Assembly: GCF_001431665.1 (NCBI RefSeq)
Contig: NZ_LLXV01000027.1
Location: 49,011 to 113,010 of the forward strand
Direction: 5' to 3'
Length of the DNA stretch: 64,000 nucleotides
Source: Stenotrophomonas beteli
GTDB lineage: Bacteria; Pseudomonadota; Gammaproteobacteria; Xanthomonadales; Xanthomonadaceae
A program made the position numbers and the translations under genes. Of this stretch, positions 44,278 through 53,349 are shown piece by piece. Within the stretch, counting starts at the first letter, position 1, and every line of letters starts with the position of its first letter. The notes beneath the pieces were generated by a model. That model was not told where the DNA came from. It did no database searches and worked only from the letters and a program-made list of their open reading frames with translations.

Positions 44278-46635
44278 TCATTTCCCCAGCGTGACCTCAT
44301 CCAGCACCCACATCGCCGGGCGCGTGTCGCCGGTGAAGTTGATGCACAGGTCAGCGGTGCCCTGCGTCCCCTTCGGCAGCGCCGCACGCAGCGTCACGAA
44401 GCCATCGGCATCCGGCGTGGCCGGCAGCGATGCTTCGGCCAGCACCTTGCCGCTGCAATCGCCGCGACGCACCTGCATTTCGCCATGCGCGCGCCTTGCT
44501 TTTTCGAAGCGACGCTTGGGCTCGTCATGGGCCAGCTGGAAGTAGTACGGAATGCGTCCCGCGCGGACTTCCACGCTGCCGATGCCGTCCAGCTGTGCCT
44601 GCGGCCAGCGCCAGCACGGCTGGAAGATGTCCACGTTGAACACGGCACGCGTTCCCTCGCGCGGGCCATCGTCTTCCAGGCGCAGCACCAGCCCCTTCTT
44701 GCCAACGCAGCTGAGCAGCTCATCGCTGCGCCGGCTGAGCAGCGACTGCGCGGTGAATGCCGCCACCGTCGGCTTCGCCGCCAGCATCTGGCCCTGGTAG
44801 AACGCGGCCGACTGCACGCTGGCGGGCGGCGTTGCAGTCAGCGGCTGCTGGTACAGCGGCGACTGCGCGGTCACCGGCTGGCCATCGGTGCTGTAGCGCA
44901 CCTCATAACCCAGCGGATTGGCCAGTGACACGGTCACGGTGTTCTTCGCGCGATCGTCGGTGTAGTCCACGCCCACTTCGAACGGGGTCTGCGCATAGGC
45001 CAGGCTCCAGGCGCGGTAGCGCTGCAGCTGCGCCGGCAAGCGTGCGAGGAAATCGCGGAAGTCGCGATGTTCCGGCGTGCTCCAGCCGGTCTCGGCCACC
45101 GCGGCCAGGCGCGGGAACAGGTTGTGCTGCAGGCGCGCATAGGTGCGCGTGTGCTCGGTGAACATGTTGGCCTGCAGGCCGAGGATATGCTGGCGCTTGT
45201 CCGCGGCCAGTCCGGCCGGCACCGGCTCGAAGTTGTAGAGCTTGCCGAGGTTGACCTGGGTCGGGCGGCCCGGCGGTTCATTCGGCGAGGCCGTCTGCAG
45301 GTAATCCAGGTAGAGGTACCCCACCGGCGACATGATCACGTCGTGGCCGGCGCTGGCGGCGGCCAGGCCGCCTTCGGTGCCCTGCCACGACATCACCGTG
45401 GCCTGTGGCGGCAGGCCGCCTTCGAGGATTTCATCCCAGCCGATCAGGCGCCGGTCGTGCGCCTCCAGGAACGTTTCAAGGCGCTTGATGATGTGGCTCT
45501 GCATGGCCATCTCGTTCTTGATGCCCAGCGCACGCATGCGCTGCTGCACCTGCCGGGAGGCTTTCCACTGGTCCTTGACCGCCTCGTCGCCGCCCACGTG
45601 CACGTACCTGGCCGGGAACAGGTCGATCACTTCCTCCAGCACGTTTTCAAGGAAGGTGACGGTGCTGTCTTCCACGTTGAACAGGTTCGGGAACACGCCC
45701 CATTCGCTGATCGGCTGCAGCGGCGTATCGATGGTGCCCAGTTCCGGATACGCAGCAATCGCAGCGGTCGCGTGGCCTGGCACGTCGATTTCCGGGATCA
45801 CCTGGATATGCAGCTTGGCGGCATAGGCGATCACTTCGCGGATCTGCTCCTGCGTATAGAAGCCACAGTACGGATGTTCCTTGCCAGTGGCCGGATCGAT
45901 GCCGCCGTCACCGGCCGGCAGGCGGCAGCTGCCCACTTCGGTGAGCTTCGGATAGCGCTTGATCTCCATGCGCCAGCCCTGGTCATCGGTCAGGTGCCAA
46001 TGGAAGGTGTTGAGCTTGTGCGCGGCCATCGCATCGAGCACGCGCTTGATCTCGTCCAGGCTCTGGAAATGCCGTGCCGAGTCGAGCATGAAGCCGCGCC
46101 AGCTGAAGCGCGGAGCGTCCTGGATCTGCACCGCCGGCAGCACGCCGTTACTGCCGCCGGTGGCGAGCTGGGCGAGGGTGGTTGCGCCATAGAACAGGCC
46201 GGCCTCGTTGCCGGCCTGTACCAGTACGCCCTGCGCGGTGCTTTCCAGCGTGTAGCTCTCGCCGCTGTCGCGGAACGTGGGCACGATCTGGAAGCGGATG
46301 CTGCCGGTCCTGGCCGCGGTCTTGCCCTTGGCCAGTGCCAGGCGCGGTCCGCCGCTGCGGGCCAGCAGGTCGGCGAACTGCCCGGCGGCGCGCTGCGCGG
46401 CTTCGCCTTCTGCATACAGCAAGGTATCGGCGCGCACGGTGATGCCGCTGCCCTGGCCGCGTTGCACGTTGGCTGGCGCGGGAATCAGCATCAGGCTGCC
46501 GGCGCGCAGCTGCGGGCCGGGGGCTTCAGCGGCAGGCGTGGGATCGGCGGCCAGGGCCGGCAGCGCCGGCAACAGGGCGAGCAGGCTGCCCAGCAGCACT
46601 GCGCTGCGCATCCGGGCGCGGGAAGGCTTGACCAT
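44278..46635 (-). CDS. Beta-N-acetylhexosaminidase, GH20
   Basis: This 785-residue exported enzyme removes terminal GlcNAc (or GalNAc) from oligosaccharides such as chitobiose. After a signal peptide ending ALA comes a GH20b-like domain, then the TIM barrel with WRGFMLDSARHF, HLTDDQGWR and the catalytic pair Asp350-Glu351 in HVGGDEAVKDQW, then a C-terminal beta domain. AAGGAG eight bases upstream of 46635 supports the start. It follows the TonB-dependent receptor on the same strand, with an intrinsic terminator between them. Confidence 0.94.
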   Translation of the reverse strand: MVKPSRARMRSAVLLGSLLALLPALPALAADPTPAAEAPGPQLRAGSLMLIPAPANVQRGQGSGITVRADTLLYAEGEAAQRAAGQFADLLARSGGPRLALAKGKTAARTGSIRFQIVPTFRDSGESYTLESTAQGVLVQAGNEAGLFYGATTLAQLATGGSNGVLPAVQIQDAPRFSWRGFMLDSARHFQSLDEIKRVLDAMAAHKLNTFHWHLTDDQGWRMEIKRYPKLTEVGSCRLPAGDGGIDPATGKEHPYCGFYTQEQIREVIAYAAKLHIQVIPEIDVPGHATAAIAAYPELGTIDTPLQPISEWGVFPNLFNVEDSTVTFLENVLEEVIDLFPARYVHVGGDEAVKDQWKASRQVQQRMRALGIKNEMAMQSHIIKRLETFLEAHDRRLIGWDEILEGGLPPQATVMSWQGTEGGLAAASAGHDVIMSPVGYLYLDYLQTASPNEPPGRPTQVNLGKLYNFEPVPAGLAADKRQHILGLQANMFTEHTRTYARLQHNLFPRLAAVAETGWSTPEHRDFRDFLARLPAQLQRYRAWSLAYAQTPFEVGVDYTDDRAKNTVTVSLANPLGYEVRYSTDGQPVTAQSPLYQQPLTATPPASVQSAAFYQGQMLAAKPTVAAFTAQSLLSRRSDELLSCVGKKGLVLRLEDDGPREGTRAVFNVDIFQPCWRWPQAQLDGIGSVEVRAGRIPYYFQLAHDEPKRRFEKARRAHGEMQVRRGDCSGKVLAEASLPATPDADGFVTLRAALPKGTQGTADLCINFTGDTRPAMWVLDEVTLGK

Positions 46636-46676
46636 CGGTACGACTCCTTGGAACGGTGCGATGAACGCTATACATG

Positions 46677-46712
46677 AAAAACGCCGGGCCCGGAATGACC
46701 CAGGCCCGGCGT
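46677..46712 (-). terminator. Intrinsic terminator after the TonB-dependent receptor gene
   Basis: On the minus strand ACGCCGGGCC pairs with GGGCCCGGCGT and is followed by a T-run (AAAA at 46677-46680 on the plus strand). It lies between the receptor stop and the hexosaminidase start, so the hexosaminidase would need readthrough or its own promoter. Confidence 0.8.
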
Positions 46713-46746
46713 GCGTGCACGACTCGGCGATGTTGCCGCCGCTGGA

Positions 46747-49410
46747 TCAGTACTTGAAGCGGAAGTTGAGGTAGTACTGGCGGCCGTTGCTGTAGAACGA
46801 GGTCGGGATGGCCGCGGTCTGGTAGTACTTGTAGGTCGGGTTGTTGAGGTTCAGGCCGTCCAGGGTGATGCTCAGCCAGTCGGTGGCCTTGTAGCTCAGC
46901 GAGGCCGACAGCGTGCCGAAATCATCCTGGTAGTACGGGTTGGTACCGGACAGGCTGATCAGGAACGAGGAACGGCGGGTGTAGCTGACGCGGGCACCGA
47001 AGCGTTCGTTCTCGAAGTAGGCACCCACGTTGTAGGTGTTCTTCGAAGTACCCAGCAGGTTGTGCGAACCATCCGACCAGGTGTGCGCGGTGGTGCCGTT
47101 GGCGTAGGTGTAGTTGGCGTTGACGCCGAAGTACTCGCCGATCGGCTGCTCGTAGGCCACTTCCACGCCGGTCACCTTGCCGTCGGCGTTGATCGGGGTG
47201 GAGATCTGGTAGGTCTCGAGCTGGTTGGTCAGTTCGCTGTACAGCTGGCGCGAGACCACGTCGAAGGCGATGTAGTCCTTCAGCTTCATGTGGTACGCGC
47301 CTACCGAGAGCAGGCCGCGCGGCATGAAGTACCACTCCAGGTTGGCATCCAGGTTGCTGGACAGGGTCGGCTTCAGGTTCGGGTTGCCGCCGCCACCGGT
47401 CTTGTTCAGATCCGAACCGTAGGAGGAGGCGCCCAGTGCCGAGTAGTCCGGCAGGGTCTGGGTCTGCGAAGCGGCCACGCGCAGGACGAGGTTGTCGTCC
47501 AGGTCGAACTTGATGTTGGCGCTGGGCAGCACGCGGTTGCGCTTGTTCTGGAAGGCCATGCGTTCCCACATGCCGAACAGGCTGCTGACATCGGCATCGG
47601 CGGCCTTGCTGACGGCGTTGTAGGTGTCGATGTCCTGCTTGATGTTGACGTAGCGCAGGCCGACGTTGCCGCTCCACCAGTCACCACGGAAGTTGGCCTG
47701 CACGTAGCCAGCGAAGTTCTTTTCCTTCACCTTCCACTCGGCACCGTAGTTGTGGCGACCGGTCGGGCCATCATTGCCGGCCAGCCAGGTGGAGTTGTTG
47801 GTCACTGCGTCCTTCAGCGCACCCGGGGTGAAATACCAGATGTTGCGCGGGAAGGTGCCGCCGATATCACCGGCGAAGCCGCTGGGATAGTTGGAGGTGG
47901 CGCCGTTCTTCAACGCGCTCCAGATGTCGCCCGGCGTTGCGCCTTCCGGCGACAGTGCTTCACGCTTGTGGTCGGCGAAACGCAGGCCGAAATCGATCGA
48001 GTTCAGCACGCCACCGTCGTTGAAGTACTGGTTGAAGTCGAGCGTTGCCCACTTCTCCTTGTCCTCGGCGGTGACCTGCTGGTTGCCCCAGGTGCCGAAG
48101 CTGGTCACGCCGTTGGGCGAGAGGTCGCCGCCCAGGTTCCAGTCGATCGGCGAGCCGTTGCCGTGCGTGGCCCAGCTGGCGCCACCGCCATTGGCCAGGG
48201 TGACTTCGGCGATGTACTGGCGCGGCGTCTCGCCGGTGCCCTTGGTGCTGCCGGCCTGGAACTTTGCAGTCAGGCTGTCGCTGATCTGCCAGTCGGCATC
48301 GAAGGTGACGTAGCTCGACTTGGCCGTCGACTCGCGGTAGATCATGTCGTACACCGCGTAGTCGGTGCCCGGCACGCCCGCGTAGGTGGCGTTGGTCAGC
48401 ACGCCGTCCTTGACCACATACCCCGGATTCGGCGCCTGCGACTTGGCGAAGCTGTTGCCGAACAGCATGAAGTTGCGGTTGTAGTTGTTGGCGTCCAGCT
48501 TGGAACTGAAACCGTTCAGGCCCAGGGTAAGGGTGTCGGTCGGCTTGAACTGCAGCGAGACCAGGCCGCCCTTGCGCTCACGGGTCTGTTCGAACAGGGT
48601 CGAACCCAGCAGGCCCGGTACGTTGACGCCGATCAGGTCAGGGTTGGTCTGGGCCACCGGATCGGTTGCGGCGATCTTGAAGAAGCCGCCCGGGATTTCC
48701 TGTGCTTCACGGCGCAGCTCGCGCTTCTGGCTGAAGCCCTGCACCATCACGCCGAAGGTACCTTCGTCGTTCTTGTAGTTGAACAGCGCCGAGTACTGCG
48801 GGTCGTTCGACTTGGCCTGGTCCGAGCGCACCATGCCGATCGAGCCTTCGGCAGTGAACTGCTTGGAGAATTCCAGCGGCTTGCGGGTGATGATGTTGAC
48901 GGTACCGGTGGTGCCGCCGTCCTGCAGCTTGGCCTGCGAGGACTTGTTCACTTCCACCGAGCTGACCAGTTCCGAGGGCAGCAGCGAGTAGCTGACGCTG
49001 CGGCCGACATTGTTGCCCTGGCTGAGCACGAACCAGTCGGCCGAGCCGACGGTGTGGCCGTTGATCAGGGTCTGGGTCAGGCTCGGGCTGGTGCCGCGCA
49101 GGCTGACACGGTCGGCTTCATCGAAGCCGCCTTCGTCGGCGCTGGACGAGCTGATGTTGACGCCCGGCAGGCGCTGCAGGGTGTCGGCCACGTTGTGCGC
49201 CGGCAGCTTGCCGACGTCTTCGGCGGTGACCACTTCCACGCGCGCATTGGCTTCGCGCTTGGTGTCCAGCGACTTTTCCATCGAACCACGGATGCCCGTG
49301 ACCGTCACGGTGTCCAGATCGGTGGCGGTCGGGGCGGCCTGCTGCGCATGCGCACTGAAGGCGATGCAGCTGACGATGGCGGCCGAAAGCAGGGTCTTGC
49401 GGGTGTTCAT
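46747..49410 (-). CDS. TonB-dependent receptor, probable chitooligosaccharide uptake
   Basis: This is an 887-residue outer-membrane receptor that imports a ligand using TonB energy. The signal peptide ends SAHAQ, then TDLDTVTVTGIRGSMEKS, the plug domain (VGKLPAHNVADTLQRLPGVNI, VSLRGTSPSLTQTLINGHTV, GGTTGTVNIITRKPL) and a 22-strand-type barrel ending in Tyr (FRFKY). The sequence is of the type that, in xanthomonads and Caulobacter, sits in GlcNAc loci, and the neighbours support that ligand. The start at 49410 is favoured by AGGAGAG seven bases upstream. Confidence 0.92.
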   Translation of the reverse strand: MNTRKTLLSAAIVSCIAFSAHAQQAAPTATDLDTVTVTGIRGSMEKSLDTKREANARVEVVTAEDVGKLPAHNVADTLQRLPGVNISSSSADEGGFDEADRVSLRGTSPSLTQTLINGHTVGSADWFVLSQGNNVGRSVSYSLLPSELVSSVEVNKSSQAKLQDGGTTGTVNIITRKPLEFSKQFTAEGSIGMVRSDQAKSNDPQYSALFNYKNDEGTFGVMVQGFSQKRELRREAQEIPGGFFKIAATDPVAQTNPDLIGVNVPGLLGSTLFEQTRERKGGLVSLQFKPTDTLTLGLNGFSSKLDANNYNRNFMLFGNSFAKSQAPNPGYVVKDGVLTNATYAGVPGTDYAVYDMIYRESTAKSSYVTFDADWQISDSLTAKFQAGSTKGTGETPRQYIAEVTLANGGGASWATHGNGSPIDWNLGGDLSPNGVTSFGTWGNQQVTAEDKEKWATLDFNQYFNDGGVLNSIDFGLRFADHKREALSPEGATPGDIWSALKNGATSNYPSGFAGDIGGTFPRNIWYFTPGALKDAVTNNSTWLAGNDGPTGRHNYGAEWKVKEKNFAGYVQANFRGDWWSGNVGLRYVNIKQDIDTYNAVSKAADADVSSLFGMWERMAFQNKRNRVLPSANIKFDLDDNLVLRVAASQTQTLPDYSALGASSYGSDLNKTGGGGNPNLKPTLSSNLDANLEWYFMPRGLLSVGAYHMKLKDYIAFDVVSRQLYSELTNQLETYQISTPINADGKVTGVEVAYEQPIGEYFGVNANYTYANGTTAHTWSDGSHNLLGTSKNTYNVGAYFENERFGARVSYTRRSSFLISLSGTNPYYQDDFGTLSASLSYKATDWLSITLDGLNLNNPTYKYYQTAAIPTSFYSNGRQYYLNFRFKY

Positions 49411-49553
49411 GATGTCTCTCCTCATCACTCGATTGGATGCCGGCGGCGGTGTTCGATTACGGTTGCGATGACATGCGCGGGGCGGCGGCGAGGTCCCGTG
49501 CGTTGGCGTGCCACGTACTGCGTGCTGCGATTGCGTTGAAGCTGGTTGCGGTG

Positions 49554-50570
49554 TCAGGCGGCCGACTGCTGCAGGTACCAGCTGGCCGCGCCGACCACGC
49601 CCAGTTGGCCGTGCTCGACCACCTTCACCGGGATGCGTGCCAGTGCTTCGCCCATCGGCCCCTTCTGCAGGTAGCGTTCGACGAAGGTGCTGGCATGCAG
49701 GTATTCGCGGATCTGCGGCAGGATGCCGCCGGCCAGGTAGACGCCCCCATGCGCGCCGTAGAACAGCGCCATGTCACCGATGGTGCTGCCGAGCAGGCCG
49801 CAGAACACATCCAGCGCCTGGCGCGCATGCGTATCGCTGTCGGCCATCGCGGCGGCGGTCACCGCATCCGGGCTGGCCAGCGTCGGTGCCTGCCCCTGCA
49901 GCGCACAGACCGCGCGGTACAGGTTCATCAGGCCCGGGCCGGACAGGGCGTGCTCGATCGACACGTGCGCGCGGTCGCGCTGCATGTGGCGGACGATGGC
50001 CATTTCCAGTTCGGTGCTGGCCGCCAGGGTCGGCTGGCCGGCTTCGGTGGCCAGCACCACCGGGCCGTGCGCGGTGGGGATCCACAGTGCGGCGCCGAGG
50101 CCGGTGCCCGGGCCCACCACCAGGGTCGGGCCGCGTGCAGCGGTCTCCGGTCCGCACAGGTGCAGCACGCCGCTGGCGTCCACCTGCGCGGCGGCGTAGG
50201 CCACCGCTTCGAAGTCGTTGACGATGTAGACCCGCTGCAGGCCGACATCGGCCTCCACCTGGCGCGCCGACAGCGGCCACGGCAGGTTGGCGGTGATCAC
50301 CGTGCCATCCTCGCGGGCGTAGCCGGCGCTGGCCACCACGCAGTGCGTGGGCCGCGGGCCATTGCCGAGGAAGTCGGACAGGATCGCGCTCAACCCGGCG
50401 TGGTCGGCATTGCGGTACTTGCGGTACTCCAGCACCTGCACCGGATGGGCATCATCGCCGCTGGCCTGGACCCGGGCCACGCGCACATGGGTGCCGCCAA
50501 CGTCGGCAGCCAGGAACGAGGGCGCGACGCGGGACAGGACATGGGCCGGGGCGGGGTGGCTGGCGATCAC
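49554..50570 (-). CDS. Glucokinase-family sugar kinase in the GlcNAc locus
   Basis: This 338-residue ATP-dependent hexokinase belongs to the Glk family (not ROK). It has the phosphate-1 motif AADVGGTHVRVA, a catalytic region EAVAYAAAQV with upstream IVNDFE (Asp as base), and GPGTGLGAALW. In this locus it most likely phosphorylates GlcNAc or glucosamine, serving as NagK; that is inference from context. GTG at 50570 is chosen because AGGAG lies six bases upstream; the frame stays open further up without conservation. It is the first gene of the leftward arm. Confidence 0.88.
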   Translation of the reverse strand: MIASHPAPAHVLSRVAPSFLAADVGGTHVRVARVQASGDDAHPVQVLEYRKYRNADHAGLSAILSDFLGNGPRPTHCVVASAGYAREDGTVITANLPWPLSARQVEADVGLQRVYIVNDFEAVAYAAAQVDASGVLHLCGPETAARGPTLVVGPGTGLGAALWIPTAHGPVVLATEAGQPTLAASTELEMAIVRHMQRDRAHVSIEHALSGPGLMNLYRAVCALQGQAPTLASPDAVTAAAMADSDTHARQALDVFCGLLGSTIGDMALFYGAHGGVYLAGGILPQIREYLHASTFVERYLQKGPMGEALARIPVKVVEHGQLGVVGAASWYLQQSAA

Positions 50571-50641
50571 GCGGGCTCCTGCTGCAGGTGGGGCCGGACC
50601 CGGGAAAGGGGGCGGCGATTGGGCGGAGTCTGTAACTCCGC

Positions 50642-50655
50642 TGACAACGATGTCA
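50642..50655. promoter_or_regulatory. NagR-type operator candidate 1
   Basis: TGACAACGATGTCA is a palindrome of the TGACA-N4-TGTCA form described for NagR-regulated promoters in related bacteria. It lies about 72 bp upstream of the kinase start, in the divergent gap. Confidence 0.6.
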
Positions 50656-50704
50656 ACGAGTTCGTGACACTTTCGTTGCTGCGCCGCAACGAATGCGACA
50701 TGCA

Positions 50705-50716
50705 GTAAACGTTTAC
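50705..50716. promoter_or_regulatory. LacI-family operator candidate
   Basis: GTAAACGTTTAC is a perfect palindrome with the central CG typical of LacI/GalR-family operators. It sits mid-way in the 375-bp gap 50571-50945 between the two arms of the locus. Confidence 0.6.
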
Positions 50717-50878
50717 ACGGCGTGAGGATGCGTTTCACGTGGGAACCTTTGCTGCACGGGGCTCAAGGGCTCAAGCGCATTCAGCAGAACGCGCTGTGAT
50801 CAGGTTGCGCAGTGCAGCACGAGGTTCACAGTGCCGCGCGTGGAAGTTGACAAACCGCGGCTGTCCATCGAAAGAATG

Positions 50879-50892
50879 TGACAACGTTGTTC
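50879..50892. promoter_or_regulatory. NagR-type operator candidate 2
   Basis: TGACAACGTTGTTC matches the site at 50642-50655 in its first seven bases and in the central CG, with an imperfect right half. It lies 54 bp upstream of the permease start. Confidence 0.5.
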
Positions 50893-50945
50893 CCAGCCAC
50901 TCTCCGACGCCGCGTTCTGCGGCCGTCGCCGCAGGAGCCCTCCTG

Positions 50946-52235
50946 ATGTCCGCCGTCCCCGCTGCAAGCGCGCGCCCGAACGTGGCCACCTCCATCGCCA
51001 TCGTCGGCGTGCTGTTCTTCCTGATCGGCTTCTTCACCTGGCTCAATGGCCCGTTGATCACCTTCGTCAAGCTGGCCTTCGAGCTCAGCGAGGTCGGCGC
51101 CTTCCTGGTGCTGATGGTGTTCTACCTGTCCTACTTCTTCCTGGCGCTGCCGGCGTCGTGGATCCTGCGCCGCACCGGCATGAAGAAGGGCCTGAGCCTG
51201 AGCCTGCTGGTGATGGCCGGAGGTGCCGCGCTGTTCGGCGAATTCGCCACCCAGCGCTGGTACCCGGGCGCGCTCGGCGGCCTGTTCGTGATCGGCAGCG
51301 GCCTGGCCCTGCTGCAGACCGCGATCAACCCCTACATTTCCATCCTCGGCCCGATCGAGACCGCAGCGCGCCGCATCGCGCTGATGGGCATCTGCAACAA
51401 GATCGCCGGCATGCTCGCCCCGGTGCTGATCGGCACGCTGGTGCTGCATGGCATCGGCGATCTGGACAAGCAGGTGCAGGCCGCCGACGCGGTCACCAAG
51501 GTCGCCCTGCTCAACGATTTCGCCGCCAAGATCCACGCACCGTACCTGGCCATGGCGGGCCTGCTGGTGCTGCTGGCGGTGGCCGTGCTGTTCTCGCCGC
51601 TGCCGGAAATCAAGTCGTCCGAAGCCAATGCGACGCCGGTTGCGGCCGGTGCCGCCGAACGGCGCAGCATCTTCCAGTTCCCGCACCTGTGGCTGGGCGT
51701 GTTGTGCCTGTTCGTCTACGTCGGCGTGGAGGTCATGGCCGGTGATGCGATCGGGACTTACGGCCATGGTTTCGACCTGCCGCTGGACCAGACCAAGATG
51801 TTCACCTCGCTCACCCTCGGCGCGATGCTGGTCGGCTATGTGGTCGGCCTGCTGCTGATCCCCAAGGTGGTGTCGCAGTCGCGCTACCTGACCATCTCGG
51901 CGGTGCTGGGCGTGGTGTTCTGCCTGGGCGCCTGGGCCACCCACGGCTACGTATCGGTGGCCTTCGTGGCCCTGCTGGGTTTCGCCAACGCCATGATGTG
52001 GCCGGCGATCTTCCCGCTGGCGATCCGCGGCCTGGGCCGCTTCACCGAGACCGGCTCGGCGCTGCTGGTGATGGGCATCGCCGGCGGCGCGATCATCCCG
52101 CAGCTGTTCGCCGTGCTCAAGCAGCACATCGACTTCCAGCTGGTATTCGTGCTGCTGATGGTGCCCTGCTACCTGTACATCCTGTTCTACTCGGTGATCG
52201 GCCATCGTGCCGGCCTGCCGCAGGACAAGGCCTGA
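50946..52235 (+). CDS. nagP: NagP-type MFS sugar permease
   Basis: This 429-residue transporter of the fucose/glucose-galactose permease subgroup (FucP-like) is predicted to import GlcNAc by proton symport across the inner membrane. About twelve hydrophobic helices are visible; the N-terminal TWLNGPLITFVKLAFELS and the INPYISILGP and NKIAGMLAPV segments are typical. The start at 50946 is preceded by AGGAG; an upstream in-frame extension to 50739 lacks conservation. It is first in the rightward arm and ends 39 bp before the regulator. Confidence 0.9.
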   Translation: MSAVPAASARPNVATSIAIVGVLFFLIGFFTWLNGPLITFVKLAFELSEVGAFLVLMVFYLSYFFLALPASWILRRTGMKKGLSLSLLVMAGGAALFGEFATQRWYPGALGGLFVIGSGLALLQTAINPYISILGPIETAARRIALMGICNKIAGMLAPVLIGTLVLHGIGDLDKQVQAADAVTKVALLNDFAAKIHAPYLAMAGLLVLLAVAVLFSPLPEIKSSEANATPVAAGAAERRSIFQFPHLWLGVLCLFVYVGVEVMAGDAIGTYGHGFDLPLDQTKMFTSLTLGAMLVGYVVGLLLIPKVVSQSRYLTISAVLGVVFCLGAWATHGYVSVAFVALLGFANAMMWPAIFPLAIRGLGRFTETGSALLVMGIAGGAIIPQLFAVLKQHIDFQLVFVLLMVPCYLYILFYSVIGHRAGLPQDKA

Positions 52236-52274
52236 TCGGCGATGATGGACGGCAGCCAACCCCAGGGAAAACCC

Positions 52275-53342
52275 ATGCGCAGAGCGACCATCAAGGACGT
52301 TGCGGAGAAGGCCAAGGTCTCGCTGAAGACGGTCTCGCGGGTGATCAACAACGAGCCCTCGGTGATGCAGGCCACCCGTGCGCGGGTGCTGCGTGCCATC
52401 GCCGAGCTCGATTACGAACCCGATCCGTCCGCGCGCAACCTGCGCAGCGGCACCACCTTCGTGATCGGGCTGGTCTACGACAACCCCAACCCGTACCACA
52501 TCATCGGCGTGCAGAACGGCGTGCTGGCCGCCTGCCGCGAAACCGGCTTCGGCCTGCAGATCCATCCCTGTGATTCCAGCTCGCCACTGCTGGCCGATGA
52601 ACTGGCCGACTGGGTACAGCGTTCGCGCCTGGCCGGGCTGGTCCTGACCGCGCCGATGTCCGAGCGACGCGACCTGATCCAGGCGCTGACCGCGCGCGGC
52701 ATCAAGCTGGTGCGCATCATCGCCGCCACTGAAGACCCGGCCGATGGTGCCTGCGTGTTCGTCGACGACCGCGAGGCCGCCTACGAGATCACCGAGCACC
52801 TGATCCAGCTGGGCCACCAGCGCATCGGCTTCCTCTGGGGCGGCACGTCGCACCGCTCCTCGGGCGAACGCTATGCCGGCTACGAAGCCGCACTGAAGGA
52901 CTACGGCATGACCGTGGACAAGCACCTGGTAGTGCAGGGCGACTACACCTTCGACGATGGTTTCCGCGGCGCGCGCCGCCTGCTGGCGCTGCGCGAGCCG
53001 CCCACCGCCATCTTCGGCTCCAACGATGAAATCGCGGCCGGCGTACTGGCCGCCGCCAAGTCGGCCGGCATGAACGTGCCCTACGACCTGTCCATCGCCG
53101 GCTTCGAGGACAGCCCGTTCTCACGCCAGTCGTGGCCGCCGCTGACCACCGCCAAGCAGGCCACCGAGGACATTGCGCGGCATGCCGCGCGCCTGCTGAT
53201 CGCGCAGCTGCGCAGCGACGCCTACGACGACGCGCCGGCGCCGCTGCATAACCAGGGCTTCGTGCCGCAGCTGGTGGTGCGCGGTTCGACCGCGCCGATG
53301 CGCCCGGCCGGCGTACGCCCCCTCCCTTCCGATCCTGCCTGA
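52275..53342 (+). CDS. nagR: NagR-type LacI-family transcriptional regulator
   Basis: This is a 355-residue DNA-binding repressor. The helix-turn-helix is TIKDVAEKAKVSLKTVSRVINN at residues 5-26, followed by a hinge (YEPDPSARNLRSG) and a periplasmic-binding-protein-like sensor domain. It likely responds to a GlcNAc-derived effector such as GlcNAc-6-phosphate or glucosamine-6-phosphate and controls both arms of this locus through the palindromes at 50642-50892. Start 52275 has AGGG upstream; 52242 is a longer option. Confidence 0.9.
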   Translation: MRRATIKDVAEKAKVSLKTVSRVINNEPSVMQATRARVLRAIAELDYEPDPSARNLRSGTTFVIGLVYDNPNPYHIIGVQNGVLAACRETGFGLQIHPCDSSSPLLADELADWVQRSRLAGLVLTAPMSERRDLIQALTARGIKLVRIIAATEDPADGACVFVDDREAAYEITEHLIQLGHQRIGFLWGGTSHRSSGERYAGYEAALKDYGMTVDKHLVVQGDYTFDDGFRGARRLLALREPPTAIFGSNDEIAAGVLAAAKSAGMNVPYDLSIAGFEDSPFSRQSWPPLTTAKQATEDIARHAARLLIAQLRSDAYDDAPAPLHNQGFVPQLVVRGSTAPMRPAGVRPLPSDPA

Positions 53343-53349
53343 GCCTGCC

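Noticed and set aside
46711..49539. A 942-codon plus-strand frame opposite the TonB-dependent receptor
   Set aside because: The minus strand encodes a complete receptor with signal peptide, plug and barrel; the plus frame has no recognisable motif.
50826..52925. A 699-codon minus-strand frame opposite nagP and nagR
   Set aside because: Shadow of two identified genes and it crosses their boundary.
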